Below, piece by piece: positions 45,434-57,483 of a DNA stretch of 57,483 nt (within the stretch, counting starts at the first letter, position 1; each line of letters opens with the position of its first letter). The position numbers and the translations under genes were made by a program. The notes under the pieces are model-generated. The model was given only the letters and a program-made list of their open reading frames with translations, ran no database searches and was not told the origin of the DNA. The stretch is from Neurospora tetrasperma FGSC 2508 (Eukaryota > Ascomycota > Sordariomycetes > Sordariales > Sordariaceae). The stretch lies in NCBI RefSeq assembly GCF_000213175.1, contig NW_009799103.1, positions 2,362,618 to 2,420,100 on the forward strand. Reading direction: 5' to 3'.

Positions 45434-45439
45434 TTTTTT
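45434..45439 (+). terminator. RNA polymerase III terminator of tRNA-Asp
   Basis: Six T residues starting seven bases after the tRNA 3' end. Confidence 0.7.
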
Positions 45440-45935
45440 GTACATCCCCAGGGGCCCCCAACCAAAGTCTCAGATGAGATTCCTTTTTCTAGGTTTGTTT
45501 AGCGATATTGATCATCTATCTCTCTTGGTTTCTTTTCTTCAATTCTGTTTAATTCTCCATCAGTTGATCCTTTTTTTGTTTCTTCCATTCTCTCCTCAAC
45601 ATTTTCCGATCTTGGCATTGCCATTTGACACTTAACTTGCATTTCTCGGCCTTTTATCTAACACCCAGCCAGTATCATTAAACTATAATTACCAACTGGA
45701 TGGAATTACTTAAGTCATCTTATATGTATACGGACAGAGCACGTTTTATTCAGGTGTACCCCTAACGTATTTTCTCGTTTCTCTAACTTCAATCCATGGA
45801 TGAAAGTTTCTCTCTATAATCATGATAGCATAACCTCATCATGGTAACCCAAACCCGCTACCGTATTCCACTTCGTTATAAGTTCATAAACCCCTCTCCA
45901 CAGCAGGACATGTGTGCAGTTCATGCTATTGCCTC
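45440..45935. other. Intergenic between tRNA-Asp and PDC
   Basis: About 500 pyrimidine-rich bases; the right part is the 3' untranslated region of the minus-strand PDC gene. Confidence 0.5.
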
Positions 45936-47801
45936 TCACTGCTCATCCTCAATCCTAGAGTTGGTCCTCGCCGAAATTTCAGCCGTGAGCTTCAACGCCC
46001 GCGGCGCATCATCCTTTGGCATCCACAACTCTACAAACTGCAGGCCTTTATACTCGTTGAAATCTTTGTCTTTGAGGAGCCTCTCCAACTCATCCTTTGT
46101 CTTGATGACGAACTTCTGAGACTGGCCTTCCTTGGCGCCAAAGACCGCGGGGATATCGGTATAGTTCCAGCGGGTGATATCGTTGTAATCCGCGTCCATA
46201 CCATGGATGTAACGTTCGATAGTGTAGCCTTCGTTGTAGATGAGGAAGCTTTGAGGCGATCCAGTTAGTCGAAGCTCGTCAAGCTAACCCTAAACAAAAT
46301 ACGAGGGATAAAAAACGGGAGCACTTACATGGTGACCCTCAAGTTATGTTTCAGCATCGTGCTGACTTCCTGGCAAGTCAGTTGAAAACTGCCATCACCC
46401 ACGAACAAGATTGTTCGCCTATCTTGTTCAAGATCCTTCACTGCCAGTGCCGCGCCCTGGGCAGCGCCTACCGACCAGCCGATACTTCCCCATAGTACCT
46501 GCGTCACCCCCATGACGTCCTTGGGGAATCTGCTTTCCCAGATGCCGAAGTTGGCTGTGCCCGTTTCGGTAACAACGACATCTCCTTCCTGGAAGTACTC
46601 GCCTACTCTTGGCCAGAACCACGCCTGGGTGATGGCCTGCGAGTCATCCCTGTTCTCAGCTACAGCATTCTCGACCGGGGGAGAAGGGGTTATCGAGAGC
46701 TTGGACATGTCGATGCGCTCAGTGACCTTCCGGAGCACACCCCTCATTGCAACACCGGGATACTCGGAGTAGCGCACAGTGCAATGGTCGCTATGCAAAT
46801 CGATGGTATTCAGTTGTGAGGTGTGATACGAGAAGCCAGCAGTGTTGAAGTCACTTTTGATCGCGCCAATAGACAAAACCAAATCAGAACCCTCAACGCG
46901 CTTAGCAACTTCGGGAAGAGAGCCGGTGCCAGCATAGACACCACCGTAGTGCTCGGACGTTTCGTCGAAGGCACCCTTGCCCATGGGTGTAACAAACACG
47001 GGAAGCTTGGTCTTTTCAATGAACCGTTTGACTTCTTCAGTAACCCTATGGCGAATTGCGCATGCGTCGACCAGGACCACCGGATTTTTGGCTCCATGGA
47101 GGTATCTGAGGACCACATCGACGACATAGTCCTCTCTGTCGGGATCATTCTCCGGCTCGGAGAGATCAATCTCTGTGTCCAATCTAGCGCCCTCGATCTT
47201 CTTCTCAACCATGTCGGTAGGTAACCAAATGTACACGGGCCGGCTGCGGATCCAGCACTCCCGGATCGCATGGTCAATCTGGTAGGCGATCTCACTAGGT
47301 TTAACTAGCTTGGCAACGTCGCAAGAGATATTTTCGCTCATATTGGCAAAAACGTGGAAGTCACCGTTACCGAGGGTATGGTGTAGAAGCATGCCATTGC
47401 GCTGGGAGATGGTCGAAGGGCAGCCGACGATATGGACGATAGGGACATGCTCAGAGTAAGCACCGGCAACACCGTTGATGGCGGATAGTTCGCCAACACC
47501 GAAGGTGGTTACAAGGGCAGAGATACCCTTGGCACGGGCGTAGCCGTCGGCGGCATAGGCTAACGTTGTTTGATATCAGCGATCATGCTCGTGGGGATAG
47601 AGAAGTAGACATACCAGCGTTGAGCTCGTTCACGCTACCAACCCATTTCAACCCGGCTTTAGGAACGTAGTCGAGAGCAACCAGGTTGAAGTCTCCTGGC
47701 AGGCCGTGGACTGAGCGGATGCCGATTTGATGCAATCTTCTAAAGAGATACTCGGCCACTGTCACGGGCTTCTGCAGACTCTGTGTCCGGATGTCTGACA
47801 T
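45936..47801 (-). CDS. pdc: Pyruvate decarboxylase
   Basis: It converts pyruvate to acetaldehyde and CO2 in fermentation, using thiamine diphosphate (ThDP), in the cytosol; in Neurospora the same family forms the abundant cytoplasmic filament protein CFP. Three exons: 47615-47801, 46329-47559 and 45936-46248, with introns of 55 and 80 nt, code 576 residues, the normal size. Key features in order: the N-terminal HGLPGDFN, the cofactor-activating Glu in SVNELNA, the active-site His pair in LLHHTLG, and the ThDP/Mg motif GDGSFQLT running to the Asn of [10 protein letters not shown], which is split by the second intron. Nothing is missing. The upstream region to 48705 is rich in taggtacc motifs. 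Confidence 0.96.
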
Positions 47802-48705
47802 GTTTTTGGGTGGGTTATGTGGAAGTTCTCGTGTAATCTCGTGTGTTGCGGTAGGTTGTCAGACCCGGTCTGGCTTGTTTGCGATGTGTTGATGGGGTAT
47901 ATTACGAGTATTGTGTTAAGAGGATGGCGTGTGTAGGTGTAGGTATCGGAGCAGCAGGATATAAGCAAGGACAGCGAGAAGTGATGTGAATAAGTAAGAG
48001 AGTCCAAGGTGAAGAGCTGGCTGGAGCTGTTTTGTTGAATGAGGGGAAGCATCTACCAATATGTACCTATGTAAGTATGACAAGACGCATTGTCGGGCGA
48101 TTCGAGGGGCCGGAAGGGCCCGGATACCGGGCATGGGATTGTTCGTCCTTTCCACGAGTTAGTGGCGGCGATAACTACCGTACATAGTAGCTGCTTCCTG
48201 TGATGTCATGGATTCGAGTTCAAGTTGGTGGTGGGGTGAAGTACACTACATACGGGGAATAGAGGTACATAGGTACATGCCGCTTGGTGGAGTAGCAGGT
48301 ACGAGTAGCATAGCAAGTAGGTAGAGGTAAGTACGGTAGTCTAGTAGTAGGTACCTGCAGCCCGCTACCTGAGTGTCGCACCACTGCACTGGAAGCACCT
48401 TGCTCCCTTCAGTTCTTTTGTCGCCCTTTTCAGTCATGTGGTAACCGGTAACCTGAGCAGGAGTAGAGAACCATGCCATTGCGACTACCGATGCCAGAGA
48501 ATGGGATAGACAGGAGATCAGAAACCTACCTTAGGTAGTAGGCAGAAAAGACACTGCATACAACGCCAATGCGCCTCGCCATGCTGCGTATGCAAAAAAA
48601 CACCATCGCCACCACCATCTAACAACCAGACGTTTGTATACAACCTTCTGTCACCGGGGAGGGCTGAGATTTCTCAGGTCGCTATAATAATAGAGATGTC
48701 GCGGA
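47802..48705. promoter_or_regulatory. Upstream region of PDC / downstream of ERV1
   Basis: 900 bp without a gene. It contains a dense cluster of taggtac/acctacc motifs (48,050-48,360 and 48,520-48,540), like those at 26,400, 32,940 and 39,270. Confidence 0.45.
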
Positions 48706-49368
48706 TCAATCGCAGCTTCCATCCTTCCACCCAGTCCTCCACCTCTCCTGCCACTTGGAGCAGTCAAACGTTGGCTTGCCCAACTTCCTGTTGACTTCAT
48801 TGTGCGCCTCACACAGCCAATTTCCAAACTCGTCCCTGCTGCCTGTTTTCGGTTCTTCTTTCTTTATGTATTGTTGGAAATCTTCGGCGCATACCCAGCA
48901 AGGGTACAGCTTTGCGAACAAGCTCATGAAGGACTTTAGATCATTTTGTTCGGTTGGAGTCGGGGCGGGAGGGTAGGTCGCGGCGATCGAGTGGAGAAGA
49001 GTCCAGGAGCTTCGCCCGAGAGTTTCAACATCAGCTGGGCAGTCTGTTCTCCTGGTTGATGATGTAGCTGCCGACGCAATCGTAGAAGGCGCAGTTGAGG
49101 ACATGTCGTGACTCGTCTTTAGGGTAGCCTTGGCCTGGGACGCCCAGGCACCGAAGGAGGTGCAAGAACGACAACTAAGAAGTCGCATCAGTGACATGAT
49201 GTTGAACCTTGAAGTCCGTACTCTGGATAAAACCTACGGCTTTCCATCCTTGCCCAGCACAACACCCTTGGGGAATTTCTTGGGTGGCTCTGTTGCGCTA
49301 CCATCGACCGGAGCCGTCGCTGTTGCGCCGCTTTGCGCAGGGTCGTTGTCTGTGACGTTCGTTGGCAT
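48706..49368 (-). CDS. erv1: ERV1, FAD-linked sulfhydryl oxidase of the mitochondrial intermembrane space
   Basis: Erv1 reoxidises Mia40 in the disulfide relay that imports Cys-rich proteins into the intermembrane space, passing electrons to cytochrome c. Two exons, 49238-49368 and 48706-49174, are joined over a 63-nt GTAGGT..TAG intron and give 199 residues. The join creates KGVVLGKDGKPCRSC, where CRSC is the N-terminal shuttle disulfide. The flavin domain follows: SSWTLLHSIAATYP, the active-site pair in YPCWVC, then LCEAHNEVNRKLGKP and FDCSKW, which bind FAD. A start at the internal ATG (about 49197) would lose the conserved PC and is rejected. It shares a divergent 367-bp promoter region with HEM4. 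Confidence 0.95.
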
Positions 49369-49735
49369 TGTAAAACGTATCCACAGGTGGCGGATGAGCG
49401 GTGGTATAGAGGCTCGACGGTTGCACGAGTGAACGCTCTCTTCGAGGCACGCAGATATGTGTTTTTGACTGTATCGAACCCGCCTCGAGGATTAGAAATC
49501 GGAATAGCGACTTGAACCGTATAACGGCGTGATCCTTGCTCTCCGCTTATCGATAAAGCTATGCCACCATGCCGGCGCACCTGGCCGGCAATAGTGGGGC
49601 GGCTCTTGCCGGTCGCGGGCCCCACTCCGTGACTACACATACGTAAAGATATGAAATCGGTAGACCAGAGCAAAGGTTCTCTCCTGCCCTTGACTCTGTG
49701 TGTCATATTGCGGGAAGCAACAAGGCAGAGTCAAC
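49369..49735. promoter_or_regulatory. Divergent promoter region ERV1 / HEM4
   Basis: 367 bp between the two start codons. No specific binding site can be named with confidence. Confidence 0.55.
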
Positions 49736-50700
49736 ATGTCGCAAAAGACCCCCGTCTTTCTGTTGAAGACAAAATCCACTCCTGGGGACTCGTATCAGGA
49801 GCAATTCTCTTCCGAGACGGATGGCTTTAATTTCGAGCCTTTCTTTGTTCCCGTTCTGGAACATCGATTCAAGGATGAGGGCTTAGCTACGGTGCGCAAT
49901 CTTCTCAAGACGAAAGCTATAGGAACTGGCTTCGACTGTGCTTACGGAGGTCTTGTCTTCACCTCCCAACGTGCCGTTGAAGCCTTCACCCACCTCGTCC
50001 AAGAAGTAACAGGTAAGACGTACTGCATCCATTTCGAAAGGCCAAACCTCATAACAGCTGTGTAGGCGATGACAGGTGGCCCCATCTCCAAGATATCCCT
50101 GTTTACAGCGTCGGCCCTGCGACAACCCGCGCGTTGAAGGCAGTTCCCCAACAACCGCCGCTCCAAGTCTTTGGTGAGCATACTGGCAACGGTGAAACAT
50201 TGGCACCCTACATTATCGAACACTATGGCGAATGGTATAAGGACCGGTCCATCAAGCCGCCGCTGTTGTTTCTGGTTGGCGAGCAAAGGCGGGATATAAT
50301 TCCCAAGAAGTTGATGGACCCTGCTTTACCATCAGACAAGTTCATTCGCATCAAAGAGGTTGTCGTCTATGGTACCGGTGTTATGAAATCCTTCCAACAA
50401 GATTTCACAAAGCTTCTCCAAGAGACCCAAGACCGGCCGGCGAGATGGGTCGTGGTGTTCTCCCCAAGTGGCTGCGACGGCATGCTTAGTGCCCTGGGAT
50501 GGCTGAACGAGAGTAGCGGCAGGGTGGGAGACGACTTTCACCAGGAGGATAGGAAAACGTACATTGCTACCATCGGACCGACAACTCGCCTTCATCTTGT
50601 CAAGAACTTTGGCTATGAGCCTGATGTCTGCGCGGAGCAACCCAGCCCGGAAGGGGTTTGGCAGGGTATCAGTAGGTTTTGGAACGAAGCAAAGAAATAA
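49736..50700 (+). CDS. hem4: Uroporphyrinogen-III synthase
   Basis: It closes hydroxymethylbilane to uroporphyrinogen III in heme synthesis, in the cytosol. Two exons, 49736-50012 and 50066-50700, with a 53-nt GTAAGA..TAG intron, give 303 residues. The sequence is low in absolute motifs, as is normal for this family, but the fungal pattern is clear: PVFLLKTKSTPGDSYQEQF at the start, FVPVLEHRF, GGLVFTSQRAVEAF, VYSVGPATTRAL after the intron, LLFLVGEQRRDIIPKKL, WVVVFSPSGCDGM and YIATIGPTTRLHL. The ATG at 49736 is the first in frame. OXR1 follows on the same strand after 900 bp. Confidence 0.93.
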
Positions 50701-51596
50701 ACCTGGACCATCCAGCCGTTATGTTCAAAAGCCATCATAGTTGGAAAACCTCGCCCAGCATATCACGCCCTTGTCAAACTTGGTACCTAGCTAGGTATAA
50801 GAGTAGATTCTTGGTGCTTGTGACTAAAGCCACCTAAAAGGGAACCATGGACTTACCTCCCCGCGGGCTACACAACGCCCGGGTTACCAAGAGGCTGCAT
50901 GCACGAACAGAAATTTAAACGTAAGAGGTACATAGGATACCTACCTGGACGTACAGCAAGCATGACTCCGCACACGTCTCCCCTTAAACACTACATAGAG
51001 CGCTATACTCAATTTTGGTGGAATAGTACGTACCGCAATAACGGCATATATTGTACGGGCTCATACGGGGTATCGGCATTGCTAAAGCATACCACTACTA
51101 GCCCCCCGGATCCTGGGCTACGCTATGTGCACGGAAAGCAACGTCAACCCTTCTCGTTTACGGAAGCTCCCAGGGGCATGCGTCGTCATTCACAACATAA
51201 ACATAAGCCATCGGTCGTGCGGGGGGAGGGGGGTCTGAAATAGTAAGAGCTCGGCTTCCATGTCAGGGCACGCACGCTACGGCACCCGGACTGTACGCAA
51301 AGTCGACGGATGGACCACCCAATTCTAACGAATTTCACCCGCAGCCCGCCGAGACTGTCAACTTACTCGCTAGCATGCATTCTCCAGTTCATCCCTGCCG
51401 TCCATCAACTGAACCTATCTGCAAACTCATGTACAAACATCTTCTCTACCGCACCTACTTTACCTACCGGCAATCGATAATCCGTAATCTGCCAAAGCTT
51501 CCTACGCGCTTTCTCAGTCATCTCTAGGTTATTCGTACACCACCCTCGATATAAGCCTTCGAAATTCGGGTGTCGGGTCATTGGAAACCTGAAGCC
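50701..51596. other. Intergenic between HEM4 and OXR1
   Basis: About 900 bp. A frame of 114 codons at 50899-51243 has no family resemblance and is not supported. Confidence 0.45.
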
Positions 51597-52925
51597 ATGA
51601 GCTACCACGATTCTCGCCGCAGACACCCCCATCCCATCCAAACCTTCCGGCCCGAATCGGAGTACTCCTCGTCCGCCCCGGGCTCCGGCGCCCAAACACC
51701 GACAGGGTCGGGGGCCAGCAGCTCTCAACTACCAGGGCTCGTCTCCAGTATTTGGGGAGGTCTGCTTCGGCGATTCTCCGCCGAAACGCCGTCCCTCACC
51801 CACTCACAGTCATACCCAGCAGACAGTTCACACTCACACTTCGACGACCACAACTATAACAACAGTAACGGCAACAACAACGGCGTCGACGGAGTTTACG
51901 TTCCCCCTCGATTCCATGAAACTATCCAGCGAACGGCGTCACCAATGCAGCCGCCTCCACTGGAACCCGTGCAGCTCAAGGGGTTTGCACCAGACACACC
52001 CGCGTCGGCCAGGATATTAACACAGGCGATCGCGGAAGAGATACGGATCATGGTGCCTACGAGACTCAGCATCGTGGATGAGTGGAATTTGGTCTACAGT
52101 CTGGACCAGGATGGGGCAAGTCTGGGAACGCTTTACGATAAGTGTGCAAAGTATTCCGGACGACGAGTGGGATTCGTGTTGGTTGTTAAAGATGCAGAGG
52201 GTGGTGTAAGTTGCCTATCCCCCTCTCCCTCCCTCCCTCTCTCTTCTTCACTCCGTGTCCAGGCCTTTCCCCCGCCCCACCTCCTATCACTGTCGAAACT
52301 CGGCACTCAAAGATACACACGTCCCAAAAACAGACCAGTCGCTTACCTCGCGCACGCTTCCCCAACGTTACAGATCTTCGGCGCCTACCTCTCCGACTTC
52401 CCCCACCCAGCCCCGAAATACTTCGGCACAGGTGAATGTTTTCTCTGGCGCGCCTCCGTCATGGCCTCCCTCCCGCCTCCTCCCTCCGCCGACACCACGA
52501 ACCTGCGAGGCCGAACATCCACCATTTCGTCAGTCGGAACGGGCACGGACAGGGCCACGAACCACAACAGCGGCGACGATCTTGCCTCATGTTCCGTTTT
52601 GGAAGCCACGACGACAGCCACCCCACCCCACAACGACAGCGCAGACGATCTATTTGCTGACTTGACCGGTACCGTTGATCAAACCACCATCCGCTTCAAG
52701 GCGTTTCCCTACAGTGGCGTGAACGAGTACTACATTTTGTGCGAGTCCCATTTTTTGAGTGTGGGCGCTGGCGATGGGAGGTTTGGGTTGTGGCTGGATG
52801 ATGGGCTGGAGAAGGGGGTGAGCTCTACAAGTCAGACGTTTGGGAATGAGCAGCTTAGCGATCAGGGTGAGAAGTTTTCTGTTCTGGGGGTTGAGGTTTG
52901 GGTAATTGGGTCTGGGGGGTTATGA
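51597..52925 (+). CDS. oxr1: OXR1-type oxidation resistance protein (TLDc domain)
   Basis: TLDc proteins protect against oxidative damage and regulate the V-ATPase; in fungi they are cytosolic and/or mitochondrial. Exons 51597-52205 and 52374-52925 give 386 residues. The N-terminal 100 residues are polar and Ser/Asn-rich. The TLDc domain begins around LTQAIAEEIRIMVPTRLS, continues with LYDKCAKYSGRRVGFVLVVK, and after the intron reads IFGAYLSDFPHPAPKYFGTG, CFLWR, then SGVNEYYILCESHFLSVGAG and GVEVWVIG. A long low-complexity insert (about 100 residues, Ser/Thr/Pro-rich) splits the domain after CFLWR. The 168-nt GTAAGT..CAG intron is a multiple of three and has no stop, so an unspliced frame of 442 codons from the same ATG also exists; splicing is preferred because it restores the domain. 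Confidence 0.92.
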   Translation: MSYHDSRRRHPHPIQTFRPESEYSSSAPGSGAQTPTGSGASSSQLPGLVSSIWGGLLRRFSAETPSLTHSQSYPADSSHSHFDDHNYNNSNGNNNGVDGVYVPPRFHETIQRTASPMQPPPLEPVQLKGFAPDTPASARILTQAIAEEIRIMVPTRLSIVDEWNLVYSLDQDGASLGTLYDKCAKYSGRRVGFVLVVKDAEGGVSCLSPSPSLPLSSSLRVQAFPPPHLLSLSKLGTQRYTRPKNRPVAYLAHASPTLQIFGAYLSDFPHPAPKYFGTGECFLWRASVMASLPPPPSADTTNLRGRTSTISSVGTGTDRATNHNSGDDLASCSVLEATTTATPPHNDSADDLFADLTGTVDQTTIRFKAFPYSGVNEYYILCESHFLSVGAGDGRFGLWLDDGLEKGVSSTSQTFGNEQLSDQGEKFSVLGVEVWVIGSGGL

Positions 52926-53618
52926 TGCCTCTTGGCTCGCTAGCGAGAAGAGGAGGCTGGGATGACTTTTGAGACTGATGTGCTATCATTTCTAACACGG
53001 CTTTGTGGCCATTACTGAACTGGGTATGGATATGGAAATATTGTGGCGTAAGGCGTTATGTTGGGGTGGGTTTCGACTTGACCAAGTCAAAAGGAAAAGG
53101 ATGGGCATACATACCAGGTATAGGCCTTGTGATAGGGTCTGCATTTTTAGCCAGTATTTGTATTATAATACCCTTCACCTACTCGCGGAATGGAACTCTT
53201 GCTTACCTTCATTCCTTTAAACCGAAACGCCTAGCCATAGGTGCCACAGCCAAAAGAACAACACCATGGAAGAGACATCATCAAAGCTCAGGCAGGTTGA
53301 GAATCTAGCTTCAAATTCATGACGGTACGGAAACAGGATCCGGTTTAAGCAAGCCATAAGAGCGTATCAGACCGCAAAGGAAACGTAAAGTAATCGACAA
53401 CCCCCACACTCATCTAGTCCACATTGTTCACATACACCCCCTAGCCTTCAACATTCGCCATCAAATGCTAGAAAAAGCATATTCCACTTCTCCCTGATAT
53501 CTCCTACGGTCCCAATCGGACCGAGTAAACTGACGTTGTTCCAATACTCTCCTGCAAAGCCGTCCAGATCACCTCACCTCACTGTATTCTCTTGCAACTG
53601 CCTGTATCGGTAAACACT
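52926..53618. other. Convergent 3' region, OXR1 / MAP kinase
   Basis: About 690 bp between two facing gene ends. A 101-codon frame at 53003-53308 has one hydrophobic stretch but nothing else in favour, and is not called. Confidence 0.5.
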
Positions 53619-54896
<1,278 letters not shown>

Positions 54897-55166
54897 CTCG
54901 ACGTGTCCCGAAACGTTGCTTACGGGAAACAAAGACTGTCCAGAAACAGTAAGCGGTTCGGTTGTTTCGCCGACTCGAAGATTAGAAAATACTTGTGTTC
55001 TTGTGTGACAACGGAGGCGTTGATCGCGAGTCAACGGGGCGCTACCGAATGAGGGGATTCGTCAGTTGGAGTGGGGTTGTCCGAGATCCCAGTCGAGCCG
55101 CGCAGTCGAGGGGTGGTTGCGATCGAAGAACGACCAAGTACTCAGTTGCTCAACACCTTGTTGTTT

Positions 55167-55205
<39 letters not shown>

Positions 55206-56470
55206 GTAGAAAGAGTGTAGGTGGTAAAGGAAGTGGCCGTCGCCAAGGGGATGTGATGGGCGTGGAAATGCGGGGGTCTGGACGGTTGGTGCTGGTTGCG
55301 TTGTTGCGGTTCAAGTTGTAGCGGGAGGTGGTGGCGGAGGGGTTGGGCGCGAATTTGGTCTACCCTCAATATGCCGGCCTGTCTAGTACCTAGGCTGCTT
55401 GCTATGATTAGCTGTTGGCAACACAAGTCAGGGTGCAGGGTGAGGTATTCAATCGATTTATGAGGGATCAATTGGAACGGATGCAGTGTAACAGAGCAAA
55501 CCCACTGGGCTTGCGTTGCTGGCTTCCTTTTCCACTCTTCCGCGAACCTCGACCGCCAAGCGGCGCACCTCAGATCCCAGGATGATCAAGTTGAGTGGAT
55601 GTCAGTGTCCAGGGGCTTTCATTGAAACCCAAGGTCCGGCTCCTTCAACACTGCGGGTAGAGCCAGCCGGAAAGCAAGAATATCAGATGGACAACCAGGT
55701 GGTGCGCAGTCGTCGAGCACCAAGTGAATCACGAAAGCGGCCTTGGCGGGACCGGGCAGTCTAGACTAGACGTTTGTCGACACTTGGACGTACCTCGGTG
55801 CAGAGCCACCCACCCAATAATACCGTGGTGTTTGGTGGTTGGAATGGTGTCAGAGAACAACGAGGGCCCGGCTCAGCAGGAAGACTGACGAAGGATGGGT
55901 CAATGGAAACGAAGTTATCGAGCTGATGAGGATTAAACAGGAGAAAATGACACGGGGATCGAGACCCCAACTACTTCACACTTTCACACAGCTTCTTGAA
56001 GCATGTTGACGCCGGAACAAAGTGCAACAAGGAATCCCCAGCGGGAAGCTCAGCCCACGTTGTCATTGTTGGTGGGGCTCATTCAGAATCGTCAAACGCA
56101 TCAAGGAGTCCGAGCGGGACTCCTTCGCCAGCGGGGTTCAGCTCGCTGACGGTCGGCTAGGCCCGGCCAGGGGCACAACCATTAACACGAATGGAATCCC
56201 CGTCTGTCTTCTTTCTTCCCGTTCACATACTATGTATGTAAATAGGCACGATGATCGACTGAGGTGGTAGACATTGCCCCTGGGCTACAGCATGCATCCT
56301 CGTGCTTCGCGTACAGTAAGTAACACGACGAGCGGATTGATGTGCCCTCAAGTCTATGGTTTCACATACACGTACAAGAGCATGGAAACGCATCACGGTA
56401 TCAACACCTGGGCGGCTAATCAGCCGTGCCAGCAGCCTCTAGAGCCTGGGCGCCGGTACATCTAAAGATA
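54897..56470. promoter_or_regulatory. Upstream region of the MAP kinase gene
   Basis: No supported gene. A simple (TTG)n repeat of about 45 bp lies at 55,157-55,204. The rest has ordinary composition with only short frames. Confidence 0.45.
55157..55204 (+). repeat. Trinucleotide repeat (TTG)n
   Basis: About fifteen TTG units with one interruption (ttgtttttg near the start), roughly 260 bp upstream of the MAP kinase start codon, so possibly in its 5' untransl. leader (CAA repeats in the transcript). Confidence 0.9.
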
Positions 56471-56790
56471 TCACACTGCAGCTTGAGTGAAGATTTGGAT
56501 GCCCTTTCCGTTCATCCTCACTTTTAACTCTGGCTCCTGAATGTTTCTTCTTCTCCTGGCCAGCGCCAGCCCGCCGCGGCCAGTCTGTATGCGACCTCCT
56601 GCAGCCCTGTGAGGATACGTCGAGAACCTCAAATCGAGTTTCCAGAACAAGTACCCATTCAGTGGGCCCGTCTCATTCTCCCAAGCCAGCATAATCCCAT
56701 CAACACCACGGACCTGTATCCGCTCCCTAGGCGACTCAACACTTGCAGTGTAATATAAGTATGCCCCGATACAAATAACTCATTTGCCAC
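56471..56790 (-). CDS. Possible terminal exon, unidentified
   Basis: A minus-strand frame of about 105 codons is open from about 56,790 to a stop at 56471. It reads in a protein-like way (including IQVRGVDGIMLAWENETGPL and GYLFWKLDLRFSTYP), then turns Arg/Gly-rich. The only internal ATG is at 56692. No upstream exon or family was recognised, so this may be chance. Confidence 0.2.
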
Positions 56791-57483
56791 GTCCCTCATT
56801 TGCTCACCATCTTCTCCTTTTTATCAACAACTGAATGTCGAACAGGTTGGTGGGAGGGGCCATAAAGCGTACACTACGAGATTATAGGGCCACAACTCAA
56901 TGTGCCAGTTAAGCGCCCGGGCTAGTAGGTCCAACCCCGGGACCCTGATCGGTCAATTCTGTGTCCGAACAAAATGACCAGAGAGAGCTCTCGGCGTGCC
57001 TGTGTCTCAGGTCCCAGCTGCCCCTCCATCATAGTGCAAGCAGGCGCCAGGGACCCGGACCTGGGGAGAGCTTTCCCCGCCGTTCGTTTCAAAAAAGAGG
57101 CCTGGGCGGTTACAGGCCCCAATTTTGAAGCCAAGCGAGTGCACCGGTTCGGGAATTCTAACCAAGTCGTTAGTTAGCACTACCTCTATGGTAGGTGCGA
57201 GATAATGGTATCTAAAGATACATATCGTGAGACGAAATCGAGCAAGACAGACAGACACCTAGCTGCATTCAATCTATCAGCTTTACAACCAGTGAAACAA
57301 GCAACATGGGGGAGGGAAAGAAGTGGGCGCAGGTTCAAGGCGACGGGACCTATGTAACGTGGTAAAACAATCATACTTACTCCATTGCCAGACATGCAGT
57401 TGCAACTTCAAGCCAGCAAAAGACAATGCTATTGGTGAGCGGAACTAGAAAAGAAGCATATAATAATCCATGAAAAGGGGAAG
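56791..57483. other. End of window, no gene seen
   Basis: Only short overlapping frames of no known kind. A gene may start beyond the right edge. Confidence 0.4.

Noticed and set aside
48706-49197. ERV1 starting at the internal ATG (MSLMRLLSC...)
   Set aside because: The spliced upstream exon restores the conserved GKPC..C shuttle motif in phase, which the internal start would lose.
53003-53308. 101-codon frame with one membrane-like segment
   Set aside because: Lies in the convergent 3' region of two genes and has no other support.
55157-55204. TTG repeat as a coding Gln/Leu/Asn tract
   Set aside because: Frames across it have no other coding features; it lies upstream of the MAP kinase gene.

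Overview
The window is nuclear DNA of a filamentous ascomycete, most probably a Sordariomycete of the Sordariales type. The evidence is short introns (about 50-80 nt) with GT..AG ends and CTAAC-like branch sites, GC-rich codons in the genes, a Fus3/Kss1-type MAP kinase almost residue-for-residue like MAK-2/PMK1, and repeats mutated in the style of RIP (repeat-induced point mutation: CpA to TpA, AT-rich, TAA/TAG stops scattered in otherwise coherent frames). The species cannot be fixed from this sequence alone.

Layout. 1-620 holds the broken end of a small unidentified gene. About 800-20,100 is one large RIP-mutated island made of three transposons nested inside each other. A hAT-type transposase gene is split by element E1, a short gag-only LTR element with 332-bp LTRs. 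E1 is in turn split by element E2, a 15.5-kb LTR retrotransposon with 685-bp LTRs and a perfect 5-bp target duplication. E2 carries a decayed Ty3/gypsy-like gag-pol on the minus strand and, unexpectedly, a long decayed reading frame on the plus strand that I cannot assign.

From 20,480 on, the DNA is ordinary gene-bearing sequence: COQ9 (ubiquinone synthesis), SMC6 (DNA repair), an Ecdysoneless/SGT1-family protein, a metacaspase, a gene-poor 4-kb stretch with tRNA-Tyr, and a conserved-looking hypothetical protein. A Fot1/Pogo-type DNA transposon with 96-bp inverted repeats follows at 39,541-41,686; its body is RIP-mutated but its ends are almost intact. Then come a single-pass membrane protein with a Ser/Thr-rich stalk, tRNA-Asp, pyruvate decarboxylase, the divergent pair ERV1/HEM4, OXR1 and the MAK-2-type MAP kinase. 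The last 2.5 kb show no gene I can support well.

Functionally the gene neighbourhood is housekeeping. COQ9, ERV1, HEM4 and OXR1 all touch mitochondrial, heme or redox biology, but nothing in the layout shows that they are co-regulated; these are separate monocistronic genes. The unusual part is the transposon island and the Fot1 copy. Exon boundaries were read by eye from frame continuity and splice sites; the spliced totals of all multi-exon genes listed are divisible by three, except the membrane protein at about 42.7 kb, whose 5' end I could not resolve.
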